From UBA5359 sp002410925 [NCBI: bacterium UBP13_UBA5359] (GTDB taxonomy: Bacteria > UBP13 > UBA5359): 15,767 bases of DNA. The notes under the pieces are model-generated. The model was not told the origin of the DNA. It ran no database searches and was given only the letters and a program-made list of their open reading frames with translations. The DNA is taken from assembly GCA_002410925.1 (NCBI GenBank), contig DHPR01000029.1:24276-40042 (forward strand), in the 5' to 3' direction. Below, in pieces: positions 1-6,509 of the stretch; position 1 is the first letter of the stretch; each line of letters starts with the position of its first letter. A program made the position numbers and the translations under genes.

Positions 1-24
1 CGAAGGCAGGGTACCCTGCCTTCG
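1..24 (-). terminator. Perfect 24-bp palindrome, probable terminator stem of the prepilin gene
   Basis: Bases 1-24 form a perfect palindrome (arm CGAAGGCAGGG with its exact complement). It lies 31 bases past the stop codon of the minus-strand prepilin gene, where a rho-independent terminator would sit. The T-tract, if present, falls beyond the left edge of the window and cannot be seen, so the terminator call is an inference. Confidence 0.45.
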
Positions 25-55
25 GCGTTTATGAAAAAGTCGATCTGAAACTAAA

Positions 56-595
56 TTACTTGGTCATCGTAGCGCTGGGCGATGTTTGGCCATTGCGGAT
101 CCATTTGACGTGACCGTCGCAGAATAGATAATTGATGCCCTCGCTATGGGTTGTGGTTGCCCATCCCGTAGAGGATGCTTGTACAGTTGATCTATGATCA
201 GCCGCTGCATCACCCATGCAGATGACGGCGGAGGGATCATTGGTAAATGACGCATTGGTGCTTCCGGCAACATTTGAGTTGAACGCATAGTCGGTTTGTA
301 CGCTGCTAGTGCCGCTGAGGCTCGGGCAATCCCAAACTCCGTCGTTCTTGATATAACCGTTCAATGCTTCACTGCTGCCGGTCCCGGCCCAGTTTGAACT
401 CAACATCCACTTCTCATCCCAGTCCTGAACATACATAAAAGCTGCCAGACCGAGCTGCTTCAGGTTGCTCTGGCAAGTAGCCTTACGGGCCTGCTCACGA
501 GCTCTACCGAATACCGGGAAAAGGATAGCTGCGAGGATCGCTATGATGGCTATAACGACCAGCAACTCGATAAGTGTAAAGCCTCTCTTCTTCAT
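56..595 (-). CDS. Prepilin-like protein with type IV N-terminal methylation motif and H-X9-DG motif
   Basis: This is a 179-residue pseudopilin-like protein. The N-terminus has the class III signal of type IV pilins and type II secretion pseudopilins: a basic leader MKKRG, cleavage before Phe6, the conserved Glu five residues into the mature chain (Glu10), and a hydrophobic helix to about residue 28. After the helix comes the FPVFxxAREQARxxxCxSNLKQLG signature typical of the DUF1559/H-X9-DG group. His150 is followed nine residues later by Asp160-Gly161 (CDGHVKW). Its substrate or partner is unknown; proteins of this kind are often secreted or surface-assembled through a prepilin peptidase and a type II-like system, none of which is in the window. 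The start is supported by AGGAGG six bases before ATG. It has no visible operon partner: the next minus-strand gene upstream ends 161 bases away. Confidence 0.85.
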   Translation of the reverse strand: MKKRGFTLIELLVVIAIIAILAAILFPVFGRAREQARKATCQSNLKQLGLAAFMYVQDWDEKWMLSSNWAGTGSSEALNGYIKNDGVWDCPSLSGTSSVQTDYAFNSNVAGSTNASFTNDPSAVICMGDAAADHRSTVQASSTGWATTTHSEGINYLFCDGHVKWIRNGQTSPSATMTK

Positions 596-630
596 TTTTA
601 CCTCCTGGTTAAAATATTTTCAGTGATTTT

Positions 631-654
631 GGTCACCCCGGTACCAAGGTAACC
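631..654 (-). promoter_or_regulatory. Imperfect palindrome that folds as a G-U-containing hairpin in the prepilin leader
   Basis: On the minus strand the 24 bases pair end to end if G-U pairs are allowed: outer GGUUACC with GGUGACC and inner UUGGU with ACCGG, around a central GGTACC. It lies 36 bases upstream of the prepilin start codon, between a weak candidate promoter and the ribosome binding site, so it could be an mRNA hairpin or an operator. No function can be assigned. Confidence 0.3.
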
Positions 655-666
655 ACTCTGTACCCT

Positions 667-694
667 GTTATATAATTCGACGTCCAATTCAAAA
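667..694 (-). promoter_or_regulatory. Weak candidate promoter for the prepilin gene
   Basis: Read on the minus strand, TTTTGA (689-694) and TATAAC (667-672) are separated by 16 bases. The -10 box is good (5 of 6) but the -35 box is poor (3 of 6). Its place between the glycosyltransferase end and the prepilin start is right. Treat it as a guess. Confidence 0.25.
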
Positions 695-756
695 TTCCTT
701 TTTTATCTCAAAATATTCCATAAAATTATTGCCGTTACCATGCCGTTGGATGAATA

Positions 757-1386
757 CTATAATCGCCGTAATCCCGAGCGGGCAATATCCCATAATGCCC
801 TGCACTTATTGGACAGGCATCGCCCGGTCCCAAACTTCTCGCTTTTGGTAAGATGGGTTATATTATCAAGCAAAACCTCTTCAATTCTATGCCCACTGGC
901 CCTGGCATGGCGGCTTATCAGAGTTTCAATACCAAAGCCGGCATCATAGAGATCCGGAATTCCGCAGATGAGTTCCCGCGGCACCACTCGCAGCCCGGAG
1001 AGAAAGGGCATCGTACGATGAATTACGTCCTCGCTGAAGACGCCTACAGCCATATCAGCCCGACGGTTCTGAACCGGCTCCAAAAGGCGCTCTATATGTT
1101 CGGCTGTCAAGCCGATAATATCTGCATCCATAAGCAGCAGGGTATCCGCATCGGTGCAACGTATACCCTCCAGCAAAGCTGCCGCTTTGCCCATATTCTT
1201 ATCGAGTATGATTACTTTGGTTCCCTCGCCTCTGGCAACAAGAGCCGTATTATCCTCAGAGCCGTCATCAACAACAATGATCTCTCTTATGCCGGCAGCA
1301 GCCCTGACGGCCCTAAGAACATTTCCTATGGTCCTGGCTTCATTGAACGCCGGTATTATTGTCGCTATATCCGCTCCATTCAACAT
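757..1386 (-). CDS. Family 2 (GT-A fold) glycosyltransferase
   Basis: A 209-residue cytosolic inverting glycosyltransferase of family GT2. It begins with the nucleotide-binding strand and motif IIPAFNEARTI (residues 10-20), followed by VVDDGSEDNT (38-47) and the metal-binding DxD motif as MDADI (86-90), so it should bind a nucleotide sugar with a divalent metal. A later GFGIE (150-154) fits the acceptor-side region. There is no transmembrane segment, unlike dolichol- or undecaprenyl-phosphate glycosyltransferases. The substrate cannot be read from the sequence. It is the last gene of a three-gene unit: its ATG directly follows the TAG of yggT with no base between, and only a weak purine-rich ribosome binding site is visible, so translation is probably coupled. 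Neighbouring cell-wall genes make an envelope glycan role plausible but unproved. Confidence 0.85.
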   Translation of the reverse strand: MLNGADIATIIPAFNEARTIGNVLRAVRAAAGIREIIVVDDGSEDNTALVARGEGTKVIILDKNMGKAAALLEGIRCTDADTLLLMDADIIGLTAEHIERLLEPVQNRRADMAVGVFSEDVIHRTMPFLSGLRVVPRELICGIPDLYDAGFGIETLISRHARASGHRIEEVLLDNITHLTKSEKFGTGRCLSNKCRALWDIARSGLRRL

Positions 1387-1653
1387 CTATACGTTCCCTG
1401 CCTGTAGTAGAAGATTGATCAAAAAGCGCCGGGCTATCTGCAAGATTATTATAGCCAGCACCGGCGATATATCTATTCCCGGAAGCGGTATCAGCCGCCT
1501 CAACGGCGCCAGTACCGGCTCTGTAAGCAGATGTACGTTCTCAGCCAGCCGGGTGCGCTGCAGATCGGGCACCCACGATACTATAATCTCAGCAATAATC
1601 AAATAATAGTAGATATTAAAAAGTGCATTCGCAACATTAATCAGCAGTTGCAT
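1387..1653 (-). CDS. yggT: YggT family membrane protein
   Basis: An 88-residue integral membrane protein of the YggT family (known in plants as CCB3/YLMG), with two predicted membrane helices: about residues 3-24 and a second near 62-82. Between them is the family's conserved loop with the IVSWVP and TEPVLAPLRRLIP elements. The family is tied to osmotic tolerance in E. coli and to cell division or envelope organisation elsewhere; the molecular activity is unknown. I chose ATG at 1653 rather than the in-frame GTG at 1662 because AAAGGGG lies at the right distance (about 8 bases) from the ATG and would overlap the GTG. With this start it overlaps the end of the PHP phosphatase gene by 13 bases, and the glycosyltransferase starts right after its stop, so the three genes are one transcription unit. 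Confidence 0.9.
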   Translation of the reverse strand: MQLLINVANALFNIYYYLIIAEIIVSWVPDLQRTRLAENVHLLTEPVLAPLRRLIPLPGIDISPVLAIIILQIARRFLINLLLQAGNV

Positions 1654-2369
1654 GGATAGCACCCCTTTCCGATTTTGCTCAGAACTTTAACCGGATTATC
1701 GTAAAACACTTTATCTGTAGCCGCTGTCCCGATTAGCCTGGATAAAACGGAATAAGCAGCTTTTAGGTCTGGTTTTCTTCCGGGATGCAAATCGGATGCC
1801 ACCAGATCTATTCCTCCTTGTGCAGCCAGCGTCCCGGCCGCTGCTTTTACGTGCGTACCATAGCTGCCTGTCAGGCTGCCTGCCGTAATCTGCAACATAA
1901 CTCCCTGACGGCGCATAGCCAGCAGATCATCGACTATGTACCTGAATTCACGGCTTCTTTCAGGATGAGCTAAAACGGGGCGATACCCGTTTGCCAACAG
2001 TTTAAATATCTCTTCTTCAAGGCATAAGGGCATCTGCCAGAAAGGAGCTTCCAGCAGCACACTCTTCCCCTCTCCTAATAAGGGCACCCTTGCTTCAAAG
2101 ACCGCTTCGGCAACTCCGTTGTAAACGGCAACCTCTCCCCCTGAAAGAATTATCGGCCCGTTATCACCTAATAAATCTCTCAGCTCACGGCAACCGGCTG
2201 CAACCTCATCTATTCCAACCGATAGCCTCTCCTCAGGATAGTAATGAGGAGTAGCAACGATTACTTTCACACCCTCTTTTTGAAGCATGCGGCATAACGA
2301 CAGCGCCTCTTCCGAGTCTTTAGGCCCGTCATCCACACCGGGTATTATATGACAATGCAGATCTATCAT
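1641..2369 (-). CDS. cpsB: PHP-domain protein, CpsB/CapC (YwqE) type tyrosine-protein phosphatase
   Basis: A 242-residue metal-dependent phosphoesterase of the PHP superfamily, CpsB/CapC/YwqE branch. Metal ligands are visible in order: HCH at residues 5-7 in the opening IDLHCHIIPGVDDGP, His42 in ATPHYY, Glu79 in SGGEV, His135 in LAHPERSR, and Asp193/His195 in ASDLHPG. Family members remove phosphate from the tyrosine-rich tail of BY-kinases that control capsule or exopolysaccharide export. No such kinase is in the window, so the partner is unknown. The start chosen is the Met of MIDLHCH: the open frame runs 22 codons further upstream but would include the predicted -10 box of its own promoter. 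The ribosome binding site is weak. It is the first gene of the unit with yggT and the glycosyltransferase. Confidence 0.88.
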   Translation of the reverse strand: MIDLHCHIIPGVDDGPKDSEEALSLCRMLQKEGVKVIVATPHYYPEERLSVGIDEVAAGCRELRDLLGDNGPIILSGGEVAVYNGVAEAVFEARVPLLGEGKSVLLEAPFWQMPLCLEEEIFKLLANGYRPVLAHPERSREFRYIVDDLLAMRRQGVMLQITAGSLTGSYGTHVKAAAGTLAAQGGIDLVASDLHPGRKPDLKAAYSVLSRLIGTAATDKVFYDNPVKVLSKIGKGCYPCNC

Positions 2370-2414
2370 TCGCACCCGCGGCCTTTCTGCCGATATTTTA
2401 AAATTATAACACCA

Positions 2415-2442
2415 ATTATACCAGAGCAAGCACAATTGTTAA
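2415..2442 (-). promoter_or_regulatory. Promoter of the cpsB-yggT-glycosyltransferase unit
   Basis: On the minus strand TTAACA (2437-2442, 5 of 6) and a perfect TATAAT (2415-2420) are separated by 16 bases, which places the RNA start near 2408, some 40 bases before the chosen cpsB start. The -35 box overlaps that of the divergent plus-strand promoter. Confidence 0.55.
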
Positions 2443-2465
2443 AAGAGTGGTAGCTATAGTATAAT
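2436..2465 (+). promoter_or_regulatory. Promoter of the class A penicillin-binding protein gene
   Basis: TTGTTA (2436-2441, 4 of 6) and a perfect TATAAT (2460-2465) are 18 bases apart on the plus strand, giving a leader of roughly 60 bases before the ATG at 2535. The -35 box occupies the same bases as the minus-strand one. Confidence 0.45.
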
Positions 2466-2534
2466 TTATGCAGAAAGAGAATCCAGAACCCTGACTCTTG
2501 ATTGATCTTTATATCTTTATATTGAGGAGAAAAA

Positions 2535-4868
2535 ATGCGAAAAAAGCAGAGAAAAAGAAAAACAAGCTTTCTCAGGTTGCTTTTCAATACCATCTATACT
2601 CTGGCTTTGCTCCTGACAGCAGGTGTTGTGCTGGGGGTGGGCATCAGCCTATCTCAAGATTTGCCTAATATCAAAGCTATCGGGGAGTATAGGCCGAACG
2701 AAACTTCTAAAGTGTATGATGCAAATGGGCGCCTTCTTGCAAATTTATGCATAGAAAACAGAGAGTTCGTTCCCATAACCGACATACCTCAGGTTATGCA
2801 GAATTCTATTGTGGCTATAGAGGATTCACGCTTCTTCAAGCATCATGGTGTAGATATCCGAGGCATAGGGCGAGCTTTGGTCGAAAACTTTCGAGGCGGG
2901 GGTATTCGTCAGGGCGGCAGCACAATTACACAGCAATTGGCCCGCAATATATTTTTATCGCATAAAAGAACCATTACCCGTAAGCTTCGGGAGGCAATCC
3001 TGGCGCTACAGATAGAACGTAAATACTCCAAAGAAGAAATCCTCGAGCTTTATCTTAATCAGGTTTATTTCGGCTCCGGTGCCTACGGCATAGAAACAGC
3101 TTCGCAGATATACTATGGCAAGAAAGCCCAAGAGCTTAACCTGGCCGAAGCTGCTCTGCTGGCAGGCCTGCCTAAGGCTCCTTCCAGCTACTCGCCGTAC
3201 ATAAATATGGATTTAGCTAAATCACGACAAACCGTAGTCTTAAGACGTATGGCGGACCTCAACTTCATAACCAAGGAAGAGGCAAAGGCCGCAGGGGAAG
3301 CTCGCATCCGCCTGGCCGGTACCAGGACTGCCGGGCTTGCGGATAACAAGGCCCCTTATTTTGTCTCATATCTGCTCTTTCCCCTAATCGACAAATACGG
3401 CGCAGACATGGTTTACAAGGGTGGTCTGCGCATAGAAACCTCTCTTGATCTCGATATGCAGGAAGCGGCGGAAAAAGCTGTCAGTCAGGGCTTGAAAGAA
3501 GGGAAGAATCTTCGGGTAAGCCAGGCCGCACTGGTAGCGCTGGATGTCAAAACAGGACAGATAAAAGCCATGGTCGGGGGACGCAGCTTCAAGGAGAGCC
3601 AGTTCAACCGGGCTACGCAGGCCAAGCGTCAGCCCGGCTCGGCCTTTAAGCCCTTCGTTTATACTGCTGCCATCGATAGCGGTATGAAGCCTGCCGATAC
3701 CATTGTAGATTCTCCCGTCAGCTACGGCTCCGGATCCGGCATATACAGCCCCCGCAACTATGACGGGCGTTTTCGGGGCACAATAACTTTGCGCTCGGCC
3801 CTGGAGAGATCCATCAATGTTCCGGCTGTGAAGCTTATGGATAAATTAGGTATATTGAATGTCCTGGATTACGTCAAACGCATGGGAATCAGCACCGTCA
3901 GCCCGGTATATGACAGCCATCTTGCCTGTGCTCTGGGCGGTCTGACACATGGGGTCATACCACTGGAAATGGCCACAGCCTACGGTGTTCTGGCTAATGA
4001 AGGCATAAAATGCCAACCAGCCCCCATTCTACGTATCACTGATCGCTGGGGCAACGTCCTGGAGGAGTATAGACCTAGAACAGAGCGCGTTCTCAGACAG
4101 GAAACAGCAAATACCATGGTGGATATGATGCGAGGGGTCATTACGCGTGGAACCGGGCGGGGTGCTGCTATAGGCTATCCTGCTTCCGGTAAGACCGGTA
4201 CCACCAGTAGTTATAAGGATGCCTGGTTTGTAGGCTATACCAATAAGCTGGTAACAGCAGTCTGGATCGGCAATGACAATAACAGGCCCATGGCCCATGG
4301 AGTGACCGGAGGAGCCCTTCCGGCCAGAATATGGTCAGCCTTTATGCGTCCTGCCATGAAGCGATTTCTGGCGCTGGAAGCTGCTTTAAAAGGACCTGCT
4401 GAATCTGTGCAACCGCTTGAAGATAAAGATCTGAATAAGAATGCGGTTCAAGAAAAAACAGCCGAAGAGCAAATGGGTAAGGATGGCTCTATTACCATAC
4501 AGGTCTGCCCAAGCAGCGGCTTACCTCCCTCTCCGGATTGCCCGGAAGTAATAACTAAAACATTTGCTTCAGGCAAAGCTCCGTCCGGAACGTGTAACGT
4601 GCATGGTGAAGGCAGAAGAGATCCTGCTGAGAGAAGAACCGATTCTTCCAAAGAGCAAAAGCCGTCCGGGCAGGCTGAGGAGCCTCATGCTGCACAGCCC
4701 CGGAATACCGATACTACCGGCGCAAGAACCACAGGAGTAACCATCTGGCAGGAGGTGCGCTTTTGCCGCCTTACCGGCAAGCCGGCTACCGGTAAATGCC
4801 CGGAGACATACACCCGTTATATCAGAAAGGACAGGATATCACGAGATTTTTGTGAGGTACATAATTAG
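2535..4868 (+). CDS. ponA: Class A penicillin-binding protein (bifunctional transglycosylase/transpeptidase)
   Basis: A 777-residue peptidoglycan synthase. A Lys/Arg-rich cytosolic tail (1-12) and one membrane anchor (about 15-39) precede a GT51 glycosyltransferase domain (about 55-235) with the catalytic Glu96 in EDSRFF, RQGGSTITQQLARN (125-138) and LELYLNQVYFG (170-180). It polymerises lipid II into glycan strands. The transpeptidase domain (about 325-610) has SxxK as Ser369-Lys372, SxN as Ser426-Asn428 and KTG at 553-555, so all catalytic residues are present. The C-terminus adds two Cys/His modules (658-690 and 744-776) joined by a charged, low-complexity linker of about 50 residues. GAGGAG lies just before the ATG. 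The gene stands alone, divergent from cpsB. The name ponA marks the class; the choice among PBP1 paralogues is not certain. Confidence 0.95.
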   Translation: MRKKQRKRKTSFLRLLFNTIYTLALLLTAGVVLGVGISLSQDLPNIKAIGEYRPNETSKVYDANGRLLANLCIENREFVPITDIPQVMQNSIVAIEDSRFFKHHGVDIRGIGRALVENFRGGGIRQGGSTITQQLARNIFLSHKRTITRKLREAILALQIERKYSKEEILELYLNQVYFGSGAYGIETASQIYYGKKAQELNLAEAALLAGLPKAPSSYSPYINMDLAKSRQTVVLRRMADLNFITKEEAKAAGEARIRLAGTRTAGLADNKAPYFVSYLLFPLIDKYGADMVYKGGLRIETSLDLDMQEAAEKAVSQGLKEGKNLRVSQAALVALDVKTGQIKAMVGGRSFKESQFNRATQAKRQPGSAFKPFVYTAAIDSGMKPADTIVDSPVSYGSGSGIYSPRNYDGRFRGTITLRSALERSINVPAVKLMDKLGILNVLDYVKRMGISTVSPVYDSHLACALGGLTHGVIPLEMATAYGVLANEGIKCQPAPILRITDRWGNVLEEYRPRTERVLRQETANTMVDMMRGVITRGTGRGAAIGYPASGKTGTTSSYKDAWFVGYTNKLVTAVWIGNDNNRPMAHGVTGGALPARIWSAFMRPAMKRFLALEAALKGPAESVQPLEDKDLNKNAVQEKTAEEQMGKDGSITIQVCPSSGLPPSPDCPEVITKTFASGKAPSGTCNVHGEGRRDPAERRTDSSKEQKPSGQAEEPHAAQPRNTDTTGARTTGVTIWQEVRFCRLTGKPATGKCPETYTRYIRKDRISRDFCEVHN

Positions 4869-4941
4869 GCTTCGGGGGGTGATTGGGGTTGATTATTCAG
4901 TATGTAAGTGTGTTTGAAGGCTTTTGCAAGTTAGGAAGACA
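4869..4941 (+). repeat. G/T-rich dispersed repeat, copy A
   Basis: This segment shares clear blocks with three others at 9921-10120: GGCTTC, then a run of G, GATTGGGGTTG, TTCAGTATGTAAGTG, GTTTGAAGGCTT, and GCAAGTTAGGA. It fills the gap between the convergent penicillin-binding protein and DUF458 genes and runs over the last codons of the latter. It has no terminal inverted repeats that I could see and no coding capacity. Confidence 0.65.
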
Positions 4942-5413
4942 TGCTGTGAGAATAACGATCAGCCACTTTGCTGGCACCATAGGAATCGGGTTTGGTTTTA
5001 ACCTTATAACCACTGCCGGTAACCATACCGACTACTTCCTGAATTATCTTGCGGGTCTCTCCTTTATTGCCGACATCCAGGTGTATCTCCAGAGGGAGAT
5101 CCGCCCAGCCGTTCTCGGATAGCTTTTCGCTGATTTTGCTGGCCATTTCCAGACTGAGTGCAACCTCATAAAAAATACGCTGATTCAGACCTCTTTGCTT
5201 ACGCTCTCTTATACGGGAATAAAAGTAACACCCTCCCTGCCCCACACGATGTACCACTATGGCCGTGATATAGTTTATCACCTCGCCGGGGGCGGAATCC
5301 GTGCCTACTATTATATTGTGCTTCTTCTCAGGCGCTTGCTCGATGAATGTGATGAGACGTTTAAACATCTCCTCAAAACTCATCCTTCCATAAGTCGGAC
5401 TATTGAAGGTCAA
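4931..5413 (-). CDS. ykuK: DUF458 (YkuK-like) ribonuclease H-fold protein
   Basis: A 160-residue soluble protein of the DUF458 family, like Bacillus YkuK, predicted to have a ribonuclease H-like fold; its biochemical role is unknown. Visible family elements are the opening FNSPTYGRMSFEEM, the acidic strand IIVGTDS (Asp39), an internal helix with YEVA (Glu83), EIHLDVGNKGETRKI (109-123, Asp113) and KPDSYGASKVADRYS (141-155, with Asp143 and Asp152), consistent with a cluster of metal-binding acids. The start is a TTG, supported by AAGGGG eight bases upstream and by the family N-terminus; no ATG precedes FNSPTYG. It begins 5 bases after the stop of the coiled-coil gene. The last few residues (SMSS) and the stop lie inside repeat copy A, beyond the usual ADRYSH-type family end. 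Confidence 0.85.
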   Translation of the reverse strand: MTFNSPTYGRMSFEEMFKRLITFIEQAPEKKHNIIVGTDSAPGEVINYITAIVVHRVGQGGCYFYSRIRERKQRGLNQRIFYEVALSLEMASKISEKLSENGWADLPLEIHLDVGNKGETRKIIQEVVGMVTGSGYKVKTKPDSYGASKVADRYSHSMSS

Positions 5414-5418
5414 TTCCT

Positions 5419-5619
5419 TTACCCCTTGATTCTGTTGAGACGGGTCTTGAGATCTCTTATTCTGCGCTCGAGTTTCTCTCTTTTATCCTTGAAAGCCGTA
5501 GTCCTGTCATACTGCATCAACATGCTGATGTAAAGCTTATCCAGTTCCCTCAGTTCCCGCTCCAGCCTGCAGATTTTAGCCTGCATCTGCTTCAGCAACA
5601 GTTTTTTATTGTTATTCAT
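5419..5619 (-). CDS. Small coiled-coil protein of unknown function
   Basis: A 66-residue, highly charged protein with no recognised family. It is almost all helix by composition: heptad-like stretches of Leu/Ile with Lys, Arg and Glu run across residues 8-30 (CRLERELRELDKLY) and 42-64 (KREKLERRIRDLKTRLNRI), which suggests a short antiparallel or dimeric coiled coil. It has no signal peptide or membrane helix. The stop codon TAA overlaps the ribosome binding region of the DUF458 gene, whose TTG start is 5 bases further on, so the two are almost certainly cotranscribed and translationally coupled. No Shine-Dalgarno sequence precedes its own ATG (see the promoter entry). A start at the internal Met12 is possible but has no better ribosome binding site. 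Confidence 0.6.
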   Translation of the reverse strand: MNNNKKLLLKQMQAKICRLERELRELDKLYISMLMQYDRTTAFKDKREKLERRIRDLKTRLNRIKG

Positions 5620-5626
5620 CTAATAT

Positions 5627-5655
5627 ATTGCATCACAATATACGAGTAAAGTCAA
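5627..5655 (-). promoter_or_regulatory. Candidate promoter of the coiled-coil/DUF458 unit
   Basis: On the minus strand TTGACT (5650-5655, 5 of 6) and TGCAAT (5627-5632, 4 of 6) are 17 bases apart. The RNA would begin at about 5620, directly at the ATG (5619), which would make the message leaderless and would explain the missing Shine-Dalgarno sequence. Confidence 0.35.
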
Positions 5656-5741
5656 TCGGCATGCTTCTAGCAGCCCAATAATAAAGACTCGTCACTCATT
5701 CCCGCTGTCGGTACCAACCCTTCATCGCTCGTTTTATGCTG

Positions 5742-5766
5742 GAATTTTAGCTAGAGCAGAAAATTC
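5742..5766 (+). promoter_or_regulatory. Inverted repeat in the rhomboid leader
   Basis: GAATTTT (5742-5748) and AAAATTC (5760-5766) form a 7-bp stem around an 11-base loop, 45 bases upstream of the rhomboid start codon. It could be a leader hairpin or an operator. No clear promoter for the gene could be assigned in 5640-5800. Confidence 0.3.
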
Positions 5767-5810
5767 GAGCTTGGAACAAGAGTGAAGGCGAGCACAAGGA
5801 GGCAGAAGAG

Positions 5811-6509
5811 ATGCTGTTACCCTTAAAAGACGAGAACCCTTCCCAAAGCTTTCCTTCGGTTGTCGTCGCACTCATAATCGTTAACTTCCTGATCTTCTTT
5901 TATGAATTGTCACTCTCTGTCACTGGATTGCAAGATCTGGTACAAAGGTTTGGCTTAACACCCAATTATCTGCTCCATCCATCCGCCTCACCCTTTCATC
6001 CGGGGTGGCTGACCTACCTTACAATTTTCTCTTCCATGTTTTTACACGGCGGTTTTGAACATCTGGCAGGCAACATGCTTTTTCTATGGATTTTCGGAAA
6101 TAATGTCGAAGATGCAGAGGGACATTGGCACTTTCTCTTGTTTTATCTGGCAGCCGGAACAGTGGCCGCTCTGACACAAACAGCGGTATTTCCAGGATCC
6201 GAAATACCAAGCATTGGAGCCAGCGGAGCCATCGCCGGAGTATTGGGAGCATATATAGTTCTGTTTCCCAGAGCTAGAGTAATAACCGTCATCCTGCCCT
6301 TCATCTTTTTACCCTTCTATCTTCCTACCTATATAGTTATCGGCCTATGGTTCTTATTGCAACTCTTCTCTGGATTATTGTCGATCACCGGAAGCTTTGC
6401 CGCCCCCATAGCCTTCTTCGCACATATTGGAGGCTTCATTACCGGAATCTTGCTGATAAGGCTTCTTAAACAACGGCGCTTCAGGGTGAAAGAGGGATAC
6501 CGGTGGTAA
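5811..6509 (+). CDS. Rhomboid family intramembrane serine protease
   Basis: A 232-residue polytopic membrane protein with about six membrane helices. The catalytic dyad is visible: Ser138 in GASGAIAG and His205 in AFFAHIGGFITG. The helix-2 motif HLAGNMLFLWIFGNNVED (84-101) supplies the usual His84 and Asn88 that stabilise the oxyanion. Rhomboids cut single-pass membrane proteins within or near the membrane; the substrate here is unknown. The start is supported by AAGGAGG eight bases before ATG. The layout (short cytosolic N-terminus, long first loop around residues 36-66, GNNVED after helix 2) matches the rhomboid group common in Bacillota and Actinobacteria rather than the short GlpG type. 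Its 3' end overlaps the end of the convergent PBP2 gene by 29 bases. Confidence 0.92.
   Translation: MLLPLKDENPSQSFPSVVVALIIVNFLIFFYELSLSVTGLQDLVQRFGLTPNYLLHPSASPFHPGWLTYLTIFSSMFLHGGFEHLAGNMLFLWIFGNNVEDAEGHWHFLLFYLAAGTVAALTQTAVFPGSEIPSIGASGAIAGVLGAYIVLFPRARVITVILPFIFLPFYLPTYIVIGLWFLLQLFSGLLSITGSFAAPIAFFAHIGGFITGILLIRLLKQRRFRVKEGYRW

Noticed and set aside
853-1606. Plus-strand open frames of 150-184 codons
   Set aside because: They lie opposite the glycosyltransferase and yggT genes, show no family features and are mirror frames of real genes.
5700-5725. T-box-like sequence AGGGTTGGTACCGACAGCG on the minus strand
   Set aside because: It resembles AGGGTGGNACCGCG but has an extra base and an inserted ACA. 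There is too little room for a specifier stem before the rhomboid gene, and the following genes are not aminoacyl-tRNA or amino acid genes.
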